Positions 42,682 through 52,394 of a stretch of 64,000 bases of DNA are shown here, one piece after another. Made by a program: the position numbers and the translations under genes. Below the pieces are notes generated by a model. That model was not told the DNA's origin. It was given only the letters and a program-made list of their open reading frames with translations, and made no database searches. Where the stretch lies: positions 5,518,001-5,582,000 of the forward strand of contig NZ_JARUBP010000001.1 of NCBI RefSeq assembly GCF_029626225.1. Direction: 5' to 3'. The stretch is from Asanoa sp. WMMD1127 (GTDB lineage Bacteria > Actinomycetota > Actinomycetes > Mycobacteriales > Micromonosporaceae). Positions within the stretch are counted from its first letter, which is position 1; every line of letters begins with the position of its first letter.

Positions 42682-43731
42682 TTGCTAACAGCGGTCTCCC
42701 CGGCGCCACCGGAGACCGCCCCGTCGCGGCGGCCGGCACCGCGCCGGCGGTCCACCGTGGGCATCGCGGCCGCGTTCGCGCTGCTCGGCGTGGCCGTCGT
42801 GCTGAGCGTCGCGGTGGGCACGCGGTGGATCGACCCGGCGACGGTCTGGCATCTGCTGTGGCATCCCGATGGGTCGCCGGAGTCGGTGATCGTGCACGAC
42901 GTGCGCCTGCCCCGCACCCTGCTGGCCGTCGGCGTCGGCGCGGCCCTCGGCCTGGCCGGCGCGGTCATGCAGGCGCTGACCCGCAACCCGCTCGCCGAGC
43001 CGGGCCTGCTGGGCGTCAACACGGGCGCCGCCACCGGCGTGGTTGTCGCGATCGCGTTCGTCGGGACCGGTTCGCTGGGCGCGTACGTCTGGTTCGCCTT
43101 CGCCGGCGCCGGCCTCCTCTCCGTCGCGGTCTTCGTGCTCGGCGGAGCCGGGCGGGTCCCGACCCCGGACCGCCTGGTGCTGGCCGGTGTCGCGGTCGAC
43201 GCGGTGTTGTCGATGCTGATCTGGACCGTGCTGATGACCCGCCCCGACGCGTTCCTCCGCTACCGGCACTGGGACGTCGGCTCGCTCACCGACCGTGGCT
43301 ACGACGTGCTGGTCCAGGTGCTGCCCTTCCTGGTCGTCGGCGTGGCCGCGGCGCTGCTGCTCGGCCGGAGCCTCAACGCGCTGGCGCTGGGCGAGGAGGC
43401 GGCCAAGGCCGTCGGCGCGCGGCCCGGGCGCACCCGGCTCGCCGGCATGCTCGTCGTGACCCTGCTGTGCGGGGCCGCCACGGCGGCGGTCGGGCCCATC
43501 GCCTTCCTCGGCCTGGCCGTCCCGTTCGCCGCCCGGCTCCTCGTCGGCGTCGACAACCGGGCCGTCCTGGCCATGTCGACGCTGCTCGGCCCTGGGGTGT
43601 TCCTGCTGGCCGACGTGCTGGGCCGGGTGGTCGTGGCCCCGTCCGAGCTGCAGGTCGGCATCGTCACCGCGGTCGTGGGCGGCCCGCTGTTCATCGCGCT
43701 GTGCCGGCGGCGCCGGGTGGGTGTGCTGTGA
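42682..43731 (+). CDS. FecCD-family iron ABC permease, first subunit
   Basis: The 349-residue protein has about nine to ten membrane helices and the FecCD motifs: DVRLPRTLLAVGVGAALGLAGAVMQALTRNPLAEPGLLGVNTGAATG, the EAA-like ALGEEAAKAVGARPGRTRL loop that contacts the ATPase, and GPIAFLGLAVPFAARLLVG. It has a TTG start after GAGGGAGG. The stop overlaps the next gene's GTG. Confidence 0.94.
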   Translation: MLTAVSPAPPETAPSRRPAPRRRSTVGIAAAFALLGVAVVLSVAVGTRWIDPATVWHLLWHPDGSPESVIVHDVRLPRTLLAVGVGAALGLAGAVMQALTRNPLAEPGLLGVNTGAATGVVVAIAFVGTGSLGAYVWFAFAGAGLLSVAVFVLGGAGRVPTPDRLVLAGVAVDAVLSMLIWTVLMTRPDAFLRYRHWDVGSLTDRGYDVLVQVLPFLVVGVAAALLLGRSLNALALGEEAAKAVGARPGRTRLAGMLVVTLLCGAATAAVGPIAFLGLAVPFAARLLVGVDNRAVLAMSTLLGPGVFLLADVLGRVVVAPSELQVGIVTAVVGGPLFIALCRRRRVGVL

Positions 43732-44774
43732 GCGGCCCGCCGACCCGGCTCACGGTGCGCGCCGGCCCGTGGTCGGTCCGGCTGCGGCCGCGCAGCGTCG
43801 CCGTGACGCTGGCGCTGCTGGTGGCCGCGCTGGGTCTGGCCCTCGTCAACCTGTCCACAGGGGACTTCCCGGTGCCGTTCGGCGAGGTGCTGCGGTCGCT
43901 GTTCGGCTCGGCCGGCGACGGCACCGCCTACGTGGTCCGGGAGCTCCGGCTGCCCCGCGTGCTGGTGGCCATGCTGGTCGGCGCCGCCCTCGGGATCAGC
44001 GGCGCCGTCTTCCAGAGCCTGACCCGCAATCCGCTGGGCAGCCCCGACTTCATCGGCCTGACCGTCGGAGCGGCAACCGGCGCGCTGGTCGTCATGCTGC
44101 TGCTCGGCGGAAGCGGGCTGTCGGTCGCGGCGGGCGCGCTGGTCGGCTGCCTCGTCACGTTCGGCGTCATCTACCTGCTGGCGTTCCGGCGGGGCGCGGC
44201 GCCGGTGCGGCTGGTGCTGATGGGCATCGGCGTCTCGACGATGCTGGCCGCGTTCGACACGCTGCTGATCGTCCGGTCCCGGCTCGAGGAGGCCATCGCG
44301 GCCCAGCGCTGGCTGATCGGCAGCGTCACCACGAGCACGACGGCCGAGGTGGCGCTGATCGCGGGCGCGCTGGCGGTGCTGGTGCCGCCGCTCGTCCGCT
44401 ACGGGCGGGAGCTCGACATGCTCAGCCTCGGCGACGAGACCGCGCTCGCGCACGGCATCCGGGCCGAGCGGTCGCGGCTCGTGCTGTCGGTGATCAGCGT
44501 CGCCCTGGCCGCGATGGCCACCGCGGTGGCCGGGCCGATCGCGTTCGTCGCCCTCGCCGCGCCGCAGCTGGCCAGCCGGCTGACCCGGGCACCGGGCGCC
44601 GGCATCGGCGCGGCCGCCGCGATGGGCGCGTTCCTGATGACGGCGAGCGACTGGATCGGCCGGCGCGTGCTCCCGCTCGACCTGCCGGTCGGCGTGGTCA
44701 CCGCCGCGCTCGGCGGGCTCTATCTGACCTGGTTGCTGGCCGGCGAATGGCGGCGAGGAAGGCAGTTGACATGA
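43728..44774 (+). CDS. FecCD-family iron ABC permease, second subunit
   Basis: The 348-residue paralogue of the preceding permease has ELRLPRVLVAMLVGAALGISGAVFQSLTRNPLGSPDFIG, the SLGDETALAHGIRAERSRL coupling loop and GPIAFVALAAPQLASRL. The two subunits should form a heterodimeric channel. The GTG start overlaps the upstream stop (GTGA), and its own stop overlaps the ATPase start (ATGA). Confidence 0.94.
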   Translation: MSGPPTRLTVRAGPWSVRLRPRSVAVTLALLVAALGLALVNLSTGDFPVPFGEVLRSLFGSAGDGTAYVVRELRLPRVLVAMLVGAALGISGAVFQSLTRNPLGSPDFIGLTVGAATGALVVMLLLGGSGLSVAAGALVGCLVTFGVIYLLAFRRGAAPVRLVLMGIGVSTMLAAFDTLLIVRSRLEEAIAAQRWLIGSVTTSTTAEVALIAGALAVLVPPLVRYGRELDMLSLGDETALAHGIRAERSRLVLSVISVALAAMATAVAGPIAFVALAAPQLASRLTRAPGAGIGAAAAMGAFLMTASDWIGRRVLPLDLPVGVVTAALGGLYLTWLLAGEWRRGRQLT

Positions 44775-45613
44775 CGTCGGAGCAACGGCTGGGCGCCCGG
44801 GACCTGACCCTGGCGTACGACGGGTCGCCCGTGGTCGACGCCCTCGACCTGGACGTCCCGGACGGCTCGTTCACCGTGATCGTCGGCCCGAACGCGTGCG
44901 GCAAGTCGACCCTGCTGAAGGCGCTGGCCCGGGTGCTGCGGCCGCGCTCGGGCTCGGTGGTGCTCGACGGCGCGGAGATCGCGTCGTACCCCACCCGCGA
45001 GGTGGCCCGGCGCCTCGGCCTGCTGCCGCAGTCGCCGCTGGTCCCGCCCGGCATCGTCGTCGAGGACCTGGTGGCCCGCGGCCGCTTCGCCCACCAGCGC
45101 CTGCTGCGGCAGTGGTCGGCGCAGGACGCCCGCGCGGTCGCCGACGCCATGCGGCTGACGCAGGTGACCGACCTCGCGGACCGGTTCGTCGACGAGCTGT
45201 CGGGCGGCCAGCGCCAGCGCGTCTGGCTGGCCATGGTGCTCGCCCAGCAGACCTCCATCATGCTGCTCGACGAGCCGACGACGTTCCTGGACCTCGCGCA
45301 CCAGATCGACGTGCTCGACATCTGCGCCGAGCTGCACGAGGGCGGCCGCACGGTCGTCGCGGTCCTGCACGACCTCAACCAGGCGAGCCGCTACGCGACG
45401 GACCTGGTCGTCATGCGCGCCGGCGCGATCGTCGCCCAGGGCCCACCAACGGAGATCCTCACCGCCGACCTCGTCGGCGACGTGTTCGGCGTGCCCTGCC
45501 TCGTCATCCCGGACCCGGCGACCGGCACCCCGATGGTCGTCCCGGTCGACCGCACCCGCCGCGCCGCCGGCCGCGCCGGCACCCCGGACCTGGTCGCCCG
45601 GGCTAAGGCCTGA
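44771..45613 (+). CDS. Iron-siderophore ABC transporter ATP-binding protein
   Basis: The 280-residue protein has Walker A GPNACGKSTLL, the Q-loop in LGLLPQSPLVPPG, signature LSGGQRQRVWLAMVLAQ, Walker B IMLLDEPTTFLD and the H-loop VLHDLNQASR, the FecE/FepC type. The Ala in GPNACGKST replaces the common Gly, which is usual for this family. It is coupled to both permeases and completes the siderophore importer. The end overlaps the convergent ureohydrolase gene by 11 bases. Confidence 0.95.
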   Translation: MTSEQRLGARDLTLAYDGSPVVDALDLDVPDGSFTVIVGPNACGKSTLLKALARVLRPRSGSVVLDGAEIASYPTREVARRLGLLPQSPLVPPGIVVEDLVARGRFAHQRLLRQWSAQDARAVADAMRLTQVTDLADRFVDELSGGQRQRVWLAMVLAQQTSIMLLDEPTTFLDLAHQIDVLDICAELHEGGRTVVAVLHDLNQASRYATDLVVMRAGAIVAQGPPTEILTADLVGDVFGVPCLVIPDPATGTPMVVPVDRTRRAAGRAGTPDLVARAKA

Positions 45614-46481
45614 GTGCCCCGTCGAGCAGCGTGACCAGCTCGGCGGCGTGGCGGCCGTGCGGGTCGAGGTCCGGCCGGTAGTCGGCGAGGCTCACGCCCA
45701 GCAGGCGCGGCGACGCGGCGAGCGGGGCCAGGACGGCGGCGAGCTGGCCGAGGTCCGGCCCGCCCGGCTGGGGATAGGTCACCGCCGGCATGGCGGTCGG
45801 GTCGAGCACGTCGACGTCCACGTGGAGCCACATCGGGATGCCGAGGCCGTCGGCCCAGCCGGCCGCGCGACGGCCGGCCGCGCCGGGGTCGTCGATGACC
45901 GCGGGCGCGTCGATGGTGAACAGGTCGGCGGGCACCCGGGCGAGCTCGGCCGCCGAATCGGGGTCGAGGTCGGCGGTGCGGTGGCCGAGCAGGGCCGCGT
46001 GCCGCGCCGCGACCATCGGCGCCCGGCCGCCCAGGCCCGTCAGCGCGGGCGGTCCGTCGCCGGTCAGCACCGCCAGCTCGAGGTCGGCGGTCTCGCCGGT
46101 GTCCGAGGCCGCCGCGTCGAAGAAGTCCGGGTGGCCGTCGACGAGCCACAACCCGACCTCGCCGACCGTCGGGCGAAGGTGGGCGAAGACCCCGAGCAGC
46201 AGGCTGCAGTCGCCGCCCAGGACCAGCGGCCACAGGTCGGGGTGGCTCCGGCGGCCGGCCGCGAGCGCGTCGGCCAGGGCGCGCGCCGCGGCGATCGTCC
46301 CAGGCAGGGCCCGCACACCGGTCGCCAGGTCCCGATCGGCGTGCGCGATGCGCGTGGCCGCGTCGCCCAGGTCGACCTCGGCGCGCAGGCCGGCCGCCCG
46401 CAGCGCCGCGGGCGCGCGCTCCTCGCCGCGGGCCGAGGCCGAGCTGTCCCAGGGCGCGCCGAGCATGAACCAGCCGGTCAC
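45603..46481 (-). CDS. Arginase/agmatinase-family ureohydrolase
   Basis: The ~292-residue protein has the binuclear-Mn motifs of ureohydrolases: LGGDCSLLLG (usually GGDHS), VDGHPDFFDA (usually DAHxD) and HVDVDVLDP. The His of GGDHS is Cys here and the Ala of DAHxD is Gly, so one bridging ligand differs from classical arginase. It may hydrolyse a different guanidino compound or formimino substrate. GTG at 46481 is chosen; ATG at 46466 is also possible. Confidence 0.88.
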   Translation of the reverse strand: MTGWFMLGAPWDSSASARGEERAPAALRAAGLRAEVDLGDAATRIAHADRDLATGVRALPGTIAAARALADALAAGRRSHPDLWPLVLGGDCSLLLGVFAHLRPTVGEVGLWLVDGHPDFFDAAASDTGETADLELAVLTGDGPPALTGLGGRAPMVAARHAALLGHRTADLDPDSAAELARVPADLFTIDAPAVIDDPGAAGRRAAGWADGLGIPMWLHVDVDVLDPTAMPAVTYPQPGGPDLGQLAAVLAPLAASPRLLGVSLADYRPDLDPHGRHAAELVTLLDGALRP

Positions 46482-46569
46482 CGTTCCACCGTAACGCGCG
46501 CTGTTGCCCGTCGATCGAACGATGGCTAAGGTGCGGGGACCAGCCATCCATGCTGGACGGAGGCCCGTG

Positions 46570-49281
46570 ATGCGCCGTCGCCTGATCGGTCTGCTCGCCC
46601 TCGCCATGGTGCTCGGCTGGCCGCCGCCCGGCGCCGCCGCGGGCGGGGGGAAACCCGGGACCGTGTGGCGCGACGCCTACGGGGTCGCCCACATCACCGC
46701 CCGCAGCGAGCGCGACCTGCTGTTCCTCCAGGGCTGGCAGCACGCCGCGGACCGGCTGTTCCAGATGGACGTCAGCCGCCGGCAGGCCTCCGGGACCCTG
46801 GCCGAGCTCCTCGGCCAGCCGGCGCTGCCCGGCGACGTCGAGGCCCGCACGATCGGGCTCCGGCGGGCGGCCGAGCGCGGCCTGCCGGCGCACAGCGCGG
46901 AGATGCGCAAGGGCCTGGAGGCGTACGCCGCCGGCGTCAACGCCTGGGTCGCCGGCCACCCGCTGCCGGCGCAGTACGCGGCCGTGCGGATCACCCGGTT
47001 CGCCCCATGGACACCGGTCGACAGCCTCGTCATCGGCAAGGCGATCGCCTTCAACCTCTCGTTCGACCTCGACATCGAGCTCACGCTGGCCGCCGACGCG
47101 TACGCCCGGGCGGGCGTGGAATCCGGGTTCGACGGCGCCGCGCTGTTCCGGGACGACCTGTTCCGCTCACAGCCCTTCAGCGCGGCCTCGACGGTCCCGG
47201 ACGCCACGCGGCGGGCCGCCCGCGCCGAGCCGGGCCTGAGCGACGCCGCCCGCCGGCTGGCCCGCGACTACCAGGCCCGGGCGCAGCGCACGCCGCTGCT
47301 CGCCGATGCCGTCGACCGCACCTTCACCCTCGGCTCCAACGAGTGGGCGATCGCCGGCCGGCACACGACCACCGGCCGGCCCATCCTGGCCAACGACCCG
47401 CATCTCAGCCTCACCGCCCCGGCGACGTTCTATCCCGTCGCGCTGAAGGGCGGCGGCATCGACGTGCAGGGGGAGAGCTTCGCGGGCGCGCCCTACGTGA
47501 TCCTCGGCCAGAACCGCCGCGTCGCCTGGGGCGCCACCACGAACCCGATGGACGTCACCGACACCTACGTCGAGCGTCTCGTGCCGGATCCGGCGTCACC
47601 GAGCGGGCTGTCCACTGTCTACCAGGGCCGGCCCGAGCCCGTCGTGGCGATCCCGGAGACGTTCCGCGTCAACGCCCGCTCCGCCGACGCCACCGACACG
47701 CTGGTCACCGTGCCGCCCGGCGGCGACGTCCCGGCCGCCACCCTGATCGTGCCCCGGCGCAACAACGGCCCGATCGTCTCGCTGGACCGGGCGGCCGGCA
47801 CCGCCCTCTCGGTGCAGTACACCGGCTTCTCCGCGACCCGCGAGCTGGAGGCCTCGCGCCTGATCAACCTCGCCCGCGGCGTCGACGACGTCCGCCGGGC
47901 GCTGGACTTCTTCGACGTGGGCTCGCAGAACTGGGCGGTCACCGACGTGGCCGGCCACATCGCCTACTTCACCAGCGCGGAGATGCCGCTTCGGGAGGAC
48001 CTGGAGGCGGGCGCCGTGCGCGGCCGGCCACCCTATTTCCTGCGCGACGGCACGGGCGGCAACGAGTGGCTGCCGGCGACCCGGCCGTTGCGGGGGCAGG
48101 CGGTGCCCTACGCCATCCTGCCGCCGGCCGAGATGCCGCATGTGGTCGACCCGCCGGCGGGCTTCTTCGTCAACGCCAACAACGATCCCGCCGGCACCAC
48201 ATTGGACAACGACCCGCTCAACCAGCGGCGGCGGTCGGGCGGCATCTACTACCTCAACGTCGGCTACGACGGGTTCCGGGCTGGCCGGATCACCGAGCTG
48301 GTCCGCTCGGCGCTCGCCCGGGGCGGCAAGGTCTCGGCGCGCGACGTCCAGGACCAGCAGGCCGACGTGACACTGCTCGACGCGGAGTTCTTCCGGCCTC
48401 ACCTCGTGCGGGCGCTGGCGCGGGCCCGGGGGAGCGACTCGCCGGAGCTCGCCGCGCTCGCGGCGGACCGGCGGGTGGTCGAGGCGGTCGGCCGGCTGGC
48501 CCGGTGGGACTGCACGACCCCGACCGGCATACCGGAGGGCTACGACGCCGCCGACGTCGCGGGCCACCGCCGGCCGCCGAGCCGCACCGAGGTGGCACAC
48601 AGCGTCGCGGCGAGCATCTACGCGGTCTGGCGCGGGCAGTACGTCCGGAACGTGATCGACGCCCGCCTGGCCCCGCACGGCCTGCCGGAGCCGGGCGGCC
48701 CGGAGGCCCTCAAGGCGCTGCGGATGCTGCTCGAACGATTCCCGACCCGGCACGGCGTGGGCGCGTCCGGCATCGACTTCTACGCCGTGCCCGGCGTGGC
48801 CGACGCCGCCGACCGGCGGGACGTGCTCCTGCTGCGCAGCCTGGCCGACGCGCTGGACCTGCTGGCCGGCCCCTCGTTCGCGGCCGCCTTCGGTGGTTCG
48901 ACCCGGCAGGACGACTACCGGTGGGGCCGGCTGCACCGGGTGACCTTCGGGTCGCCGCTCGGCGCGCCCTGGTCGATCCCGCCGGCCGGCGGCGCGTTCC
49001 CCGCCCCGCTGCCGGACCTGCCGGGCGTCCCGGTCGACGGCGGCTTCGGCACTGTCGACGCGGCCAGCCACAACGTCCGAGCCGACTCGGCCACCGAGTT
49101 CACCTTCGGCGGCGGTCCGGTGCGCCGGGCGGTGGCCCAGCCGACGCGGACGGGCATCACCGCCGTCTCGTCGCTGCCGGGCGGGACGAGCGAGACCCTC
49201 GGCAGCCCGTACTACTTGAACCTGCTGCCCCGCTGGCTGACCAACGAGACCTATCCGGTGCTCATGAACGGGGCGCGGTGA
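46570..49281 (+). CDS. Secreted penicillin acylase-family Ntn hydrolase
   Basis: The 903-residue precursor has a signal peptide (~1-24) after GGAGG and an ATG at 46570. The alpha-chain region starts VWRDAYGVAHITARSERDLLFLQGWQHAADRLFQMDVSRRQASG. The autoprocessing site is LGSNEWAIAG with the N-nucleophile Ser256, followed by LANDPHLSL and GVNPMD-like TTNPMDVTDTYVE. The large beta chain completes the family. These enzymes cleave amide-linked acyl groups, such as acyl-homoserine lactones, aculeacin or penicillins; specificity is not clear. It is monocistronic, with a hairpin over its stop. Confidence 0.93.
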   Translation: MRRRLIGLLALAMVLGWPPPGAAAGGGKPGTVWRDAYGVAHITARSERDLLFLQGWQHAADRLFQMDVSRRQASGTLAELLGQPALPGDVEARTIGLRRAAERGLPAHSAEMRKGLEAYAAGVNAWVAGHPLPAQYAAVRITRFAPWTPVDSLVIGKAIAFNLSFDLDIELTLAADAYARAGVESGFDGAALFRDDLFRSQPFSAASTVPDATRRAARAEPGLSDAARRLARDYQARAQRTPLLADAVDRTFTLGSNEWAIAGRHTTTGRPILANDPHLSLTAPATFYPVALKGGGIDVQGESFAGAPYVILGQNRRVAWGATTNPMDVTDTYVERLVPDPASPSGLSTVYQGRPEPVVAIPETFRVNARSADATDTLVTVPPGGDVPAATLIVPRRNNGPIVSLDRAAGTALSVQYTGFSATRELEASRLINLARGVDDVRRALDFFDVGSQNWAVTDVAGHIAYFTSAEMPLREDLEAGAVRGRPPYFLRDGTGGNEWLPATRPLRGQAVPYAILPPAEMPHVVDPPAGFFVNANNDPAGTTLDNDPLNQRRRSGGIYYLNVGYDGFRAGRITELVRSALARGGKVSARDVQDQQADVTLLDAEFFRPHLVRALARARGSDSPELAALAADRRVVEAVGRLARWDCTTPTGIPEGYDAADVAGHRRPPSRTEVAHSVAASIYAVWRGQYVRNVIDARLAPHGLPEPGGPEALKALRMLLERFPTRHGVGASGIDFYAVPGVADAADRRDVLLLRSLADALDLLAGPSFAAAFGGSTRQDDYRWGRLHRVTFGSPLGAPWSIPPAGGAFPAPLPDLPGVPVDGGFGTVDAASHNVRADSATEFTFGGGPVRRAVAQPTRTGITAVSSLPGGTSETLGSPYYLNLLPRWLTNETYPVLMNGAR

Positions 49282-49301
49282 CGTCGTCGGCACCGCGCCC
49301 C
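49270..49301 (+). terminator. Terminator hairpin overlapping the acylase stop codon
   Basis: GGGGCGCGGTG (49270-49280) pairs with CACCGCGCCCC (49291-49301) over a ten-base loop that starts inside the TGA. The 3' side is C-rich and lies 20 bases from the convergent dehydrogenase stop, so it could end both transcripts. Confidence 0.6.
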
Positions 49302-49321
49302 GCCCATCTCCCCCTACCGGA

Positions 49322-51400
49322 TCACGCTGCTGGTGTGCCCTTCACCGTGAGGTCGCGCAGGCGGCCGATGTTGTCGAACGAGCCGAAGCCCACCCGGCCG
49401 GAGCTGAACGTCGTGTCCTTGGCCGTCATCAGCGGGTCCTTGGCACCGTCCACATAGACCGCGATCTCGCCGGTCGACGGCAGGTGCTTGACCCGCACGG
49501 TGTGCCACTTCGCGTCGACGATCGCCGGGTTGGCGCCCCGCGACCGGCCGTTCCACTGGTAGTCGATCCGCTCGCGGTCGGCGTTGTTCACCTTGAAGAT
49601 GCCGTTGTGCGGGTAGATCGTGTTGTCGGTCGAGACGTGCGCGTAGTAGAACTCCGTGTCCGACCGGTAGCCGAACACGATGATCACGTCGCGGTTGGTG
49701 ACCTCGACGGGCGTGTCGAGCCGCACCTCCCCGGTGATCTCCACCGCGCCGAACACCGGGCCGGCGGTCAGCACCGCGTACTCGAACGGGCGCCGGGGAC
49801 CGGGCCGGGCCTCACCGGCCTCGGCCAGGATGACCTGACCGTTGGCGAAGCGCCACTTCGACGGGGTGACCGGGGCCCAGTTGGTCGGGCGCATGGTGTC
49901 CCGCACCGAGGTGCTGCCGACGTCTCCGGCGGCGAACTCCCGCGTACCCGTCACCTTCCAGATCTTGCCGTTGGCCTTGGCCAGGATGTAGAGCTCACCC
50001 TGTGCGTCGGTGCCGAACCGCAGGTCGACCCGGTTGGGGTCGCCGGGCGCGCCCGGCCCGGAGAGGTCCTGCATGCGCACCGACTCGCCGGCCGCGTTGA
50101 ACAGCGCGAACCGGTGGATGGTGGCCGGCGCGTGGCCGCGGCGCATCTCGTCGGCCTCGGTGAACAGCACCCGCCCGTCGACCAGGTCGCCGAAGACGTA
50201 CTTGCCGCGCAGCTTCGGCACGTCCCGGCCGCGGTAGACGAAGCCGCCGGCCACCGCGACGCCGACGTCCGAGGTGCAGTTCCAGCCGGGCGCGGGGTCG
50301 TGGTCGTAGGCGGCCACCGGGTAGACGTATCCCGCGTCATCGGCCGGGAGCGGGAGCAGCTTGTCACACGGGTTGGTCGAGGTCTTGTCGAATACGAACG
50401 CGCCCTCGCGCTCGCTCCAGCCCATGTTGTCGCCGGCCCGCACCTCGTAGATCGCCTCGATCGCGTGCTCGCCGATGTGGCCGAGGTAGAGCTTGCCGGT
50501 CGCCCGGTCCCAGCTGAACCGGTGCGGGTCGCGGTAGCCGTACGAGTAGATCTCGCCCAGCTTGCCGGCCTGGCCGACGAACGGGTTCGAGGGCGGGATG
50601 CCGTACGCCCCGTTGGCCGCGTTGGTGCCCAGCGGGTCGATCCGCAGCAGCTTGCCGTGCGGAATCGCCAGGTTCTGCGGGTCGGTGTTGCGCACCCCGA
50701 GCCCGCCGTCGCCGACGGCCAGGTAGAGCAGGCCGTAGTCGGCGTCTCCGCGCCGCGCCGTGGGGTCGAAGTTGATCTCCTGGACGCCGTGCACCTGACC
50801 GCCGAAACCGATCCGCAGCAGCTCCCGGCGCGTGCCGGCGAAGGTGCCCGCGGCCGGGTCGGTGGCCGTCCACTCGGTGATCACACCGTGGAACAGCGTG
50901 CCGGTCTGCTGCCAGTCGGGCACCTCGGTCGTCTGCGACGCCTGCTCCGTGTGGATGGTGTAGAACTTGCCGTTGCGCTTGAAGTCGGGGTGGAAGGCCA
51001 CATAGCCGAAGCCCTGGCCGAGACCCCGTCCGGAGAAGAACTGCGGCGCGAACGTCGCGGCGACGTCGAGGTAGACGTGCGGCACGCCGTCCTCGACGAA
51101 ATAGAGCTGGCCGTTGAGGTCAGGCACCGCGCGGCGGCCGGAGCCGTCGGGCACCTCCATGATGGTGTTGATGCGGGCCTGCCGCATGAGCCGGGCGTCG
51201 GTGGGCGCCGGGGTCGGCTCGGACTTCGGGAACGATGCGTACTCCTCGAGCACCAGGCCGATGCGGCTCTGCACCTGGGACTCGGGCACCGGGTCGTAGA
51301 CGGGGTCCGCGGCCCGGGCCGGTGACGCCACGAGCAGGGACAGGGCGAGAGCGGTGGCGGTGAGGGACGCGGTCGTGAGGGATCTGCGCACGCGGGTCAC
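49322..51400 (-). CDS. Secreted PQQ-type glucose/sorbosone dehydrogenase-like protein with C-terminal LamG-like domain
   Basis: The 692-residue protein has a signal peptide (~1-30). Residues ~65-470 form the six-bladed glucose/sorbosone dehydrogenase propeller: GRGLGQGFGYVAFHPDFKRNGKFYTIHTE, LLYLAVGDGGLGVRNTDPQNL, GKLLRIDPLG, YGYRDPHRFSWDRATGKLYLGHIGEHAIEAIYEV and YVFGDLVDGRVLF. Residues ~500-692 resemble a 3-keto-disaccharide hydrolase/LamG-like jelly roll (WHTVRVKHLPSTGEIAVYVDG). Soluble sugar oxidation outside the cell is inferred. It is the last gene of the Liv-type operon, 26 bases after the LamG gene. Confidence 0.88.
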   Translation of the reverse strand: MTRVRRSLTTASLTATALALSLLVASPARAADPVYDPVPESQVQSRIGLVLEEYASFPKSEPTPAPTDARLMRQARINTIMEVPDGSGRRAVPDLNGQLYFVEDGVPHVYLDVAATFAPQFFSGRGLGQGFGYVAFHPDFKRNGKFYTIHTEQASQTTEVPDWQQTGTLFHGVITEWTATDPAAGTFAGTRRELLRIGFGGQVHGVQEINFDPTARRGDADYGLLYLAVGDGGLGVRNTDPQNLAIPHGKLLRIDPLGTNAANGAYGIPPSNPFVGQAGKLGEIYSYGYRDPHRFSWDRATGKLYLGHIGEHAIEAIYEVRAGDNMGWSEREGAFVFDKTSTNPCDKLLPLPADDAGYVYPVAAYDHDPAPGWNCTSDVGVAVAGGFVYRGRDVPKLRGKYVFGDLVDGRVLFTEADEMRRGHAPATIHRFALFNAAGESVRMQDLSGPGAPGDPNRVDLRFGTDAQGELYILAKANGKIWKVTGTREFAAGDVGSTSVRDTMRPTNWAPVTPSKWRFANGQVILAEAGEARPGPRRPFEYAVLTAGPVFGAVEITGEVRLDTPVEVTNRDVIIVFGYRSDTEFYYAHVSTDNTIYPHNGIFKVNNADRERIDYQWNGRSRGANPAIVDAKWHTVRVKHLPSTGEIAVYVDGAKDPLMTAKDTTFSSGRVGFGSFDNIGRLRDLTVKGTPAA

Positions 51401-51426
51401 TCCGATCTCGGGGACGGTGGGCGCGG

Positions 51427-52383
51427 TCAACGCCGGGTCATGTGCTGGTATTGCCTCTCGACGTCGCGCGCCGAGACAACGGTGTCGAGGAACATCAGCG
51501 AGTCCATGCGGCAGTCGCACGGGTTCTGCTCGCGGGAGTCCTGCGGGAAGCTGCCGCCGATCTTGATGCCGCGCGGGTCGGACGCGGTCGTCACGTGCGG
51601 GCCGGGGCCGCCCACGAGCCACGGGTCGTCGGTGCGGGTGTAGAAGCCGTCGACCGGCTCGCCGTCGCGGTAGAGGGCGAGCGTGCCGTCGGCGAAGTTG
51701 AAGGTGGCGGCGAGGTGCACCCACTCGCCGCGCGGCAGCAGCTCCTGCCACGGCCGGCTCGCCGCGAACGTCTGCGAGTTGCCGCCGTCGAGCCGCCGGC
51801 CGAGCGCGACCAGCCGCAGCTCGCCGTTGACGTCGATGAGCTCGAGCAGCGCCCGCACGCCGTGGCCGTCCGAGTCGCCGGTCAACACGCCGGCGAGGCC
51901 GATCGCGTTGAACCGGTCGGCCGGGTCGGGAGTGTTGGAGTTGAGCGCCGGGCCGTCCATGTCCACCTTGAACCAGCCCATCACGGTGGTGCCGGAGACG
52001 GCGTTGAAGGCGCGCAGCGTACGCACGCCCGGCTGGGCGTAGATGCCGGCCTTCCAGTCGTCGTTGCCGGCCGTCGCCGGGTCGACCTGCCTCGTCTGCA
52101 GCGCGTTGCCGCTGCGGTGGAAGGCGCGCTCACGGACCCGCATCTCGGGACCGCCGTTGACCAGGTCGATCTCGGTGCCGGAGCGGCCCTGGTCGCGCTC
52201 CAGCGCCGCGTCGCCACGGGCGGGGTGGTCGAAGTCGTAGTACGCGACGAGGTCGTCGCGCAGGGTCGGGTGGACGTCGCGCGGGCCGTCGTTGCTGGCC
52301 GACGCGGGCAGGACGGCGGTGCCGGCGCCGGCGAGCAGGCCGGCGGCGAGGACGGTGGCGGTGGCGAGGACGGCTTTCCGCAT
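51427..52383 (-). CDS. Secreted LamG-domain protein
   Basis: The 318-residue protein has a signal peptide (~1-30) and a LamG/concanavalin-like jelly roll: DLVAYYDFDHPARGDAALERDQGRSG, VMGWFKVD, WVHLAATFNFADGTLALYRDGEPVDGF and GIKIGGSF. LamG domains bind or process glycans and proteins. AGGAGG overlaps the stop of the preceding ATP-binding gene, so it is co-translated with the transporter. A surface-binding partner for the transporter's substrate is plausible. Confidence 0.88.
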   Translation of the reverse strand: MRKAVLATATVLAAGLLAGAGTAVLPASASNDGPRDVHPTLRDDLVAYYDFDHPARGDAALERDQGRSGTEIDLVNGGPEMRVRERAFHRSGNALQTRQVDPATAGNDDWKAGIYAQPGVRTLRAFNAVSGTTVMGWFKVDMDGPALNSNTPDPADRFNAIGLAGVLTGDSDGHGVRALLELIDVNGELRLVALGRRLDGGNSQTFAASRPWQELLPRGEWVHLAATFNFADGTLALYRDGEPVDGFYTRTDDPWLVGGPGPHVTTASDPRGIKIGGSFPQDSREQNPCDCRMDSLMFLDTVVSARDVERQYQHMTRR

Positions 52384-52394
52384 GGGCGTACCTC

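Noticed and set aside
46570-49281. Biosynthetic gene cluster around the acylase, FAD oxidoreductase and siderophore genes
   Set aside because: No NRPS, PKS, NIS synthetase or terpene synthase is present. The siderophore genes are for uptake and reduction only.
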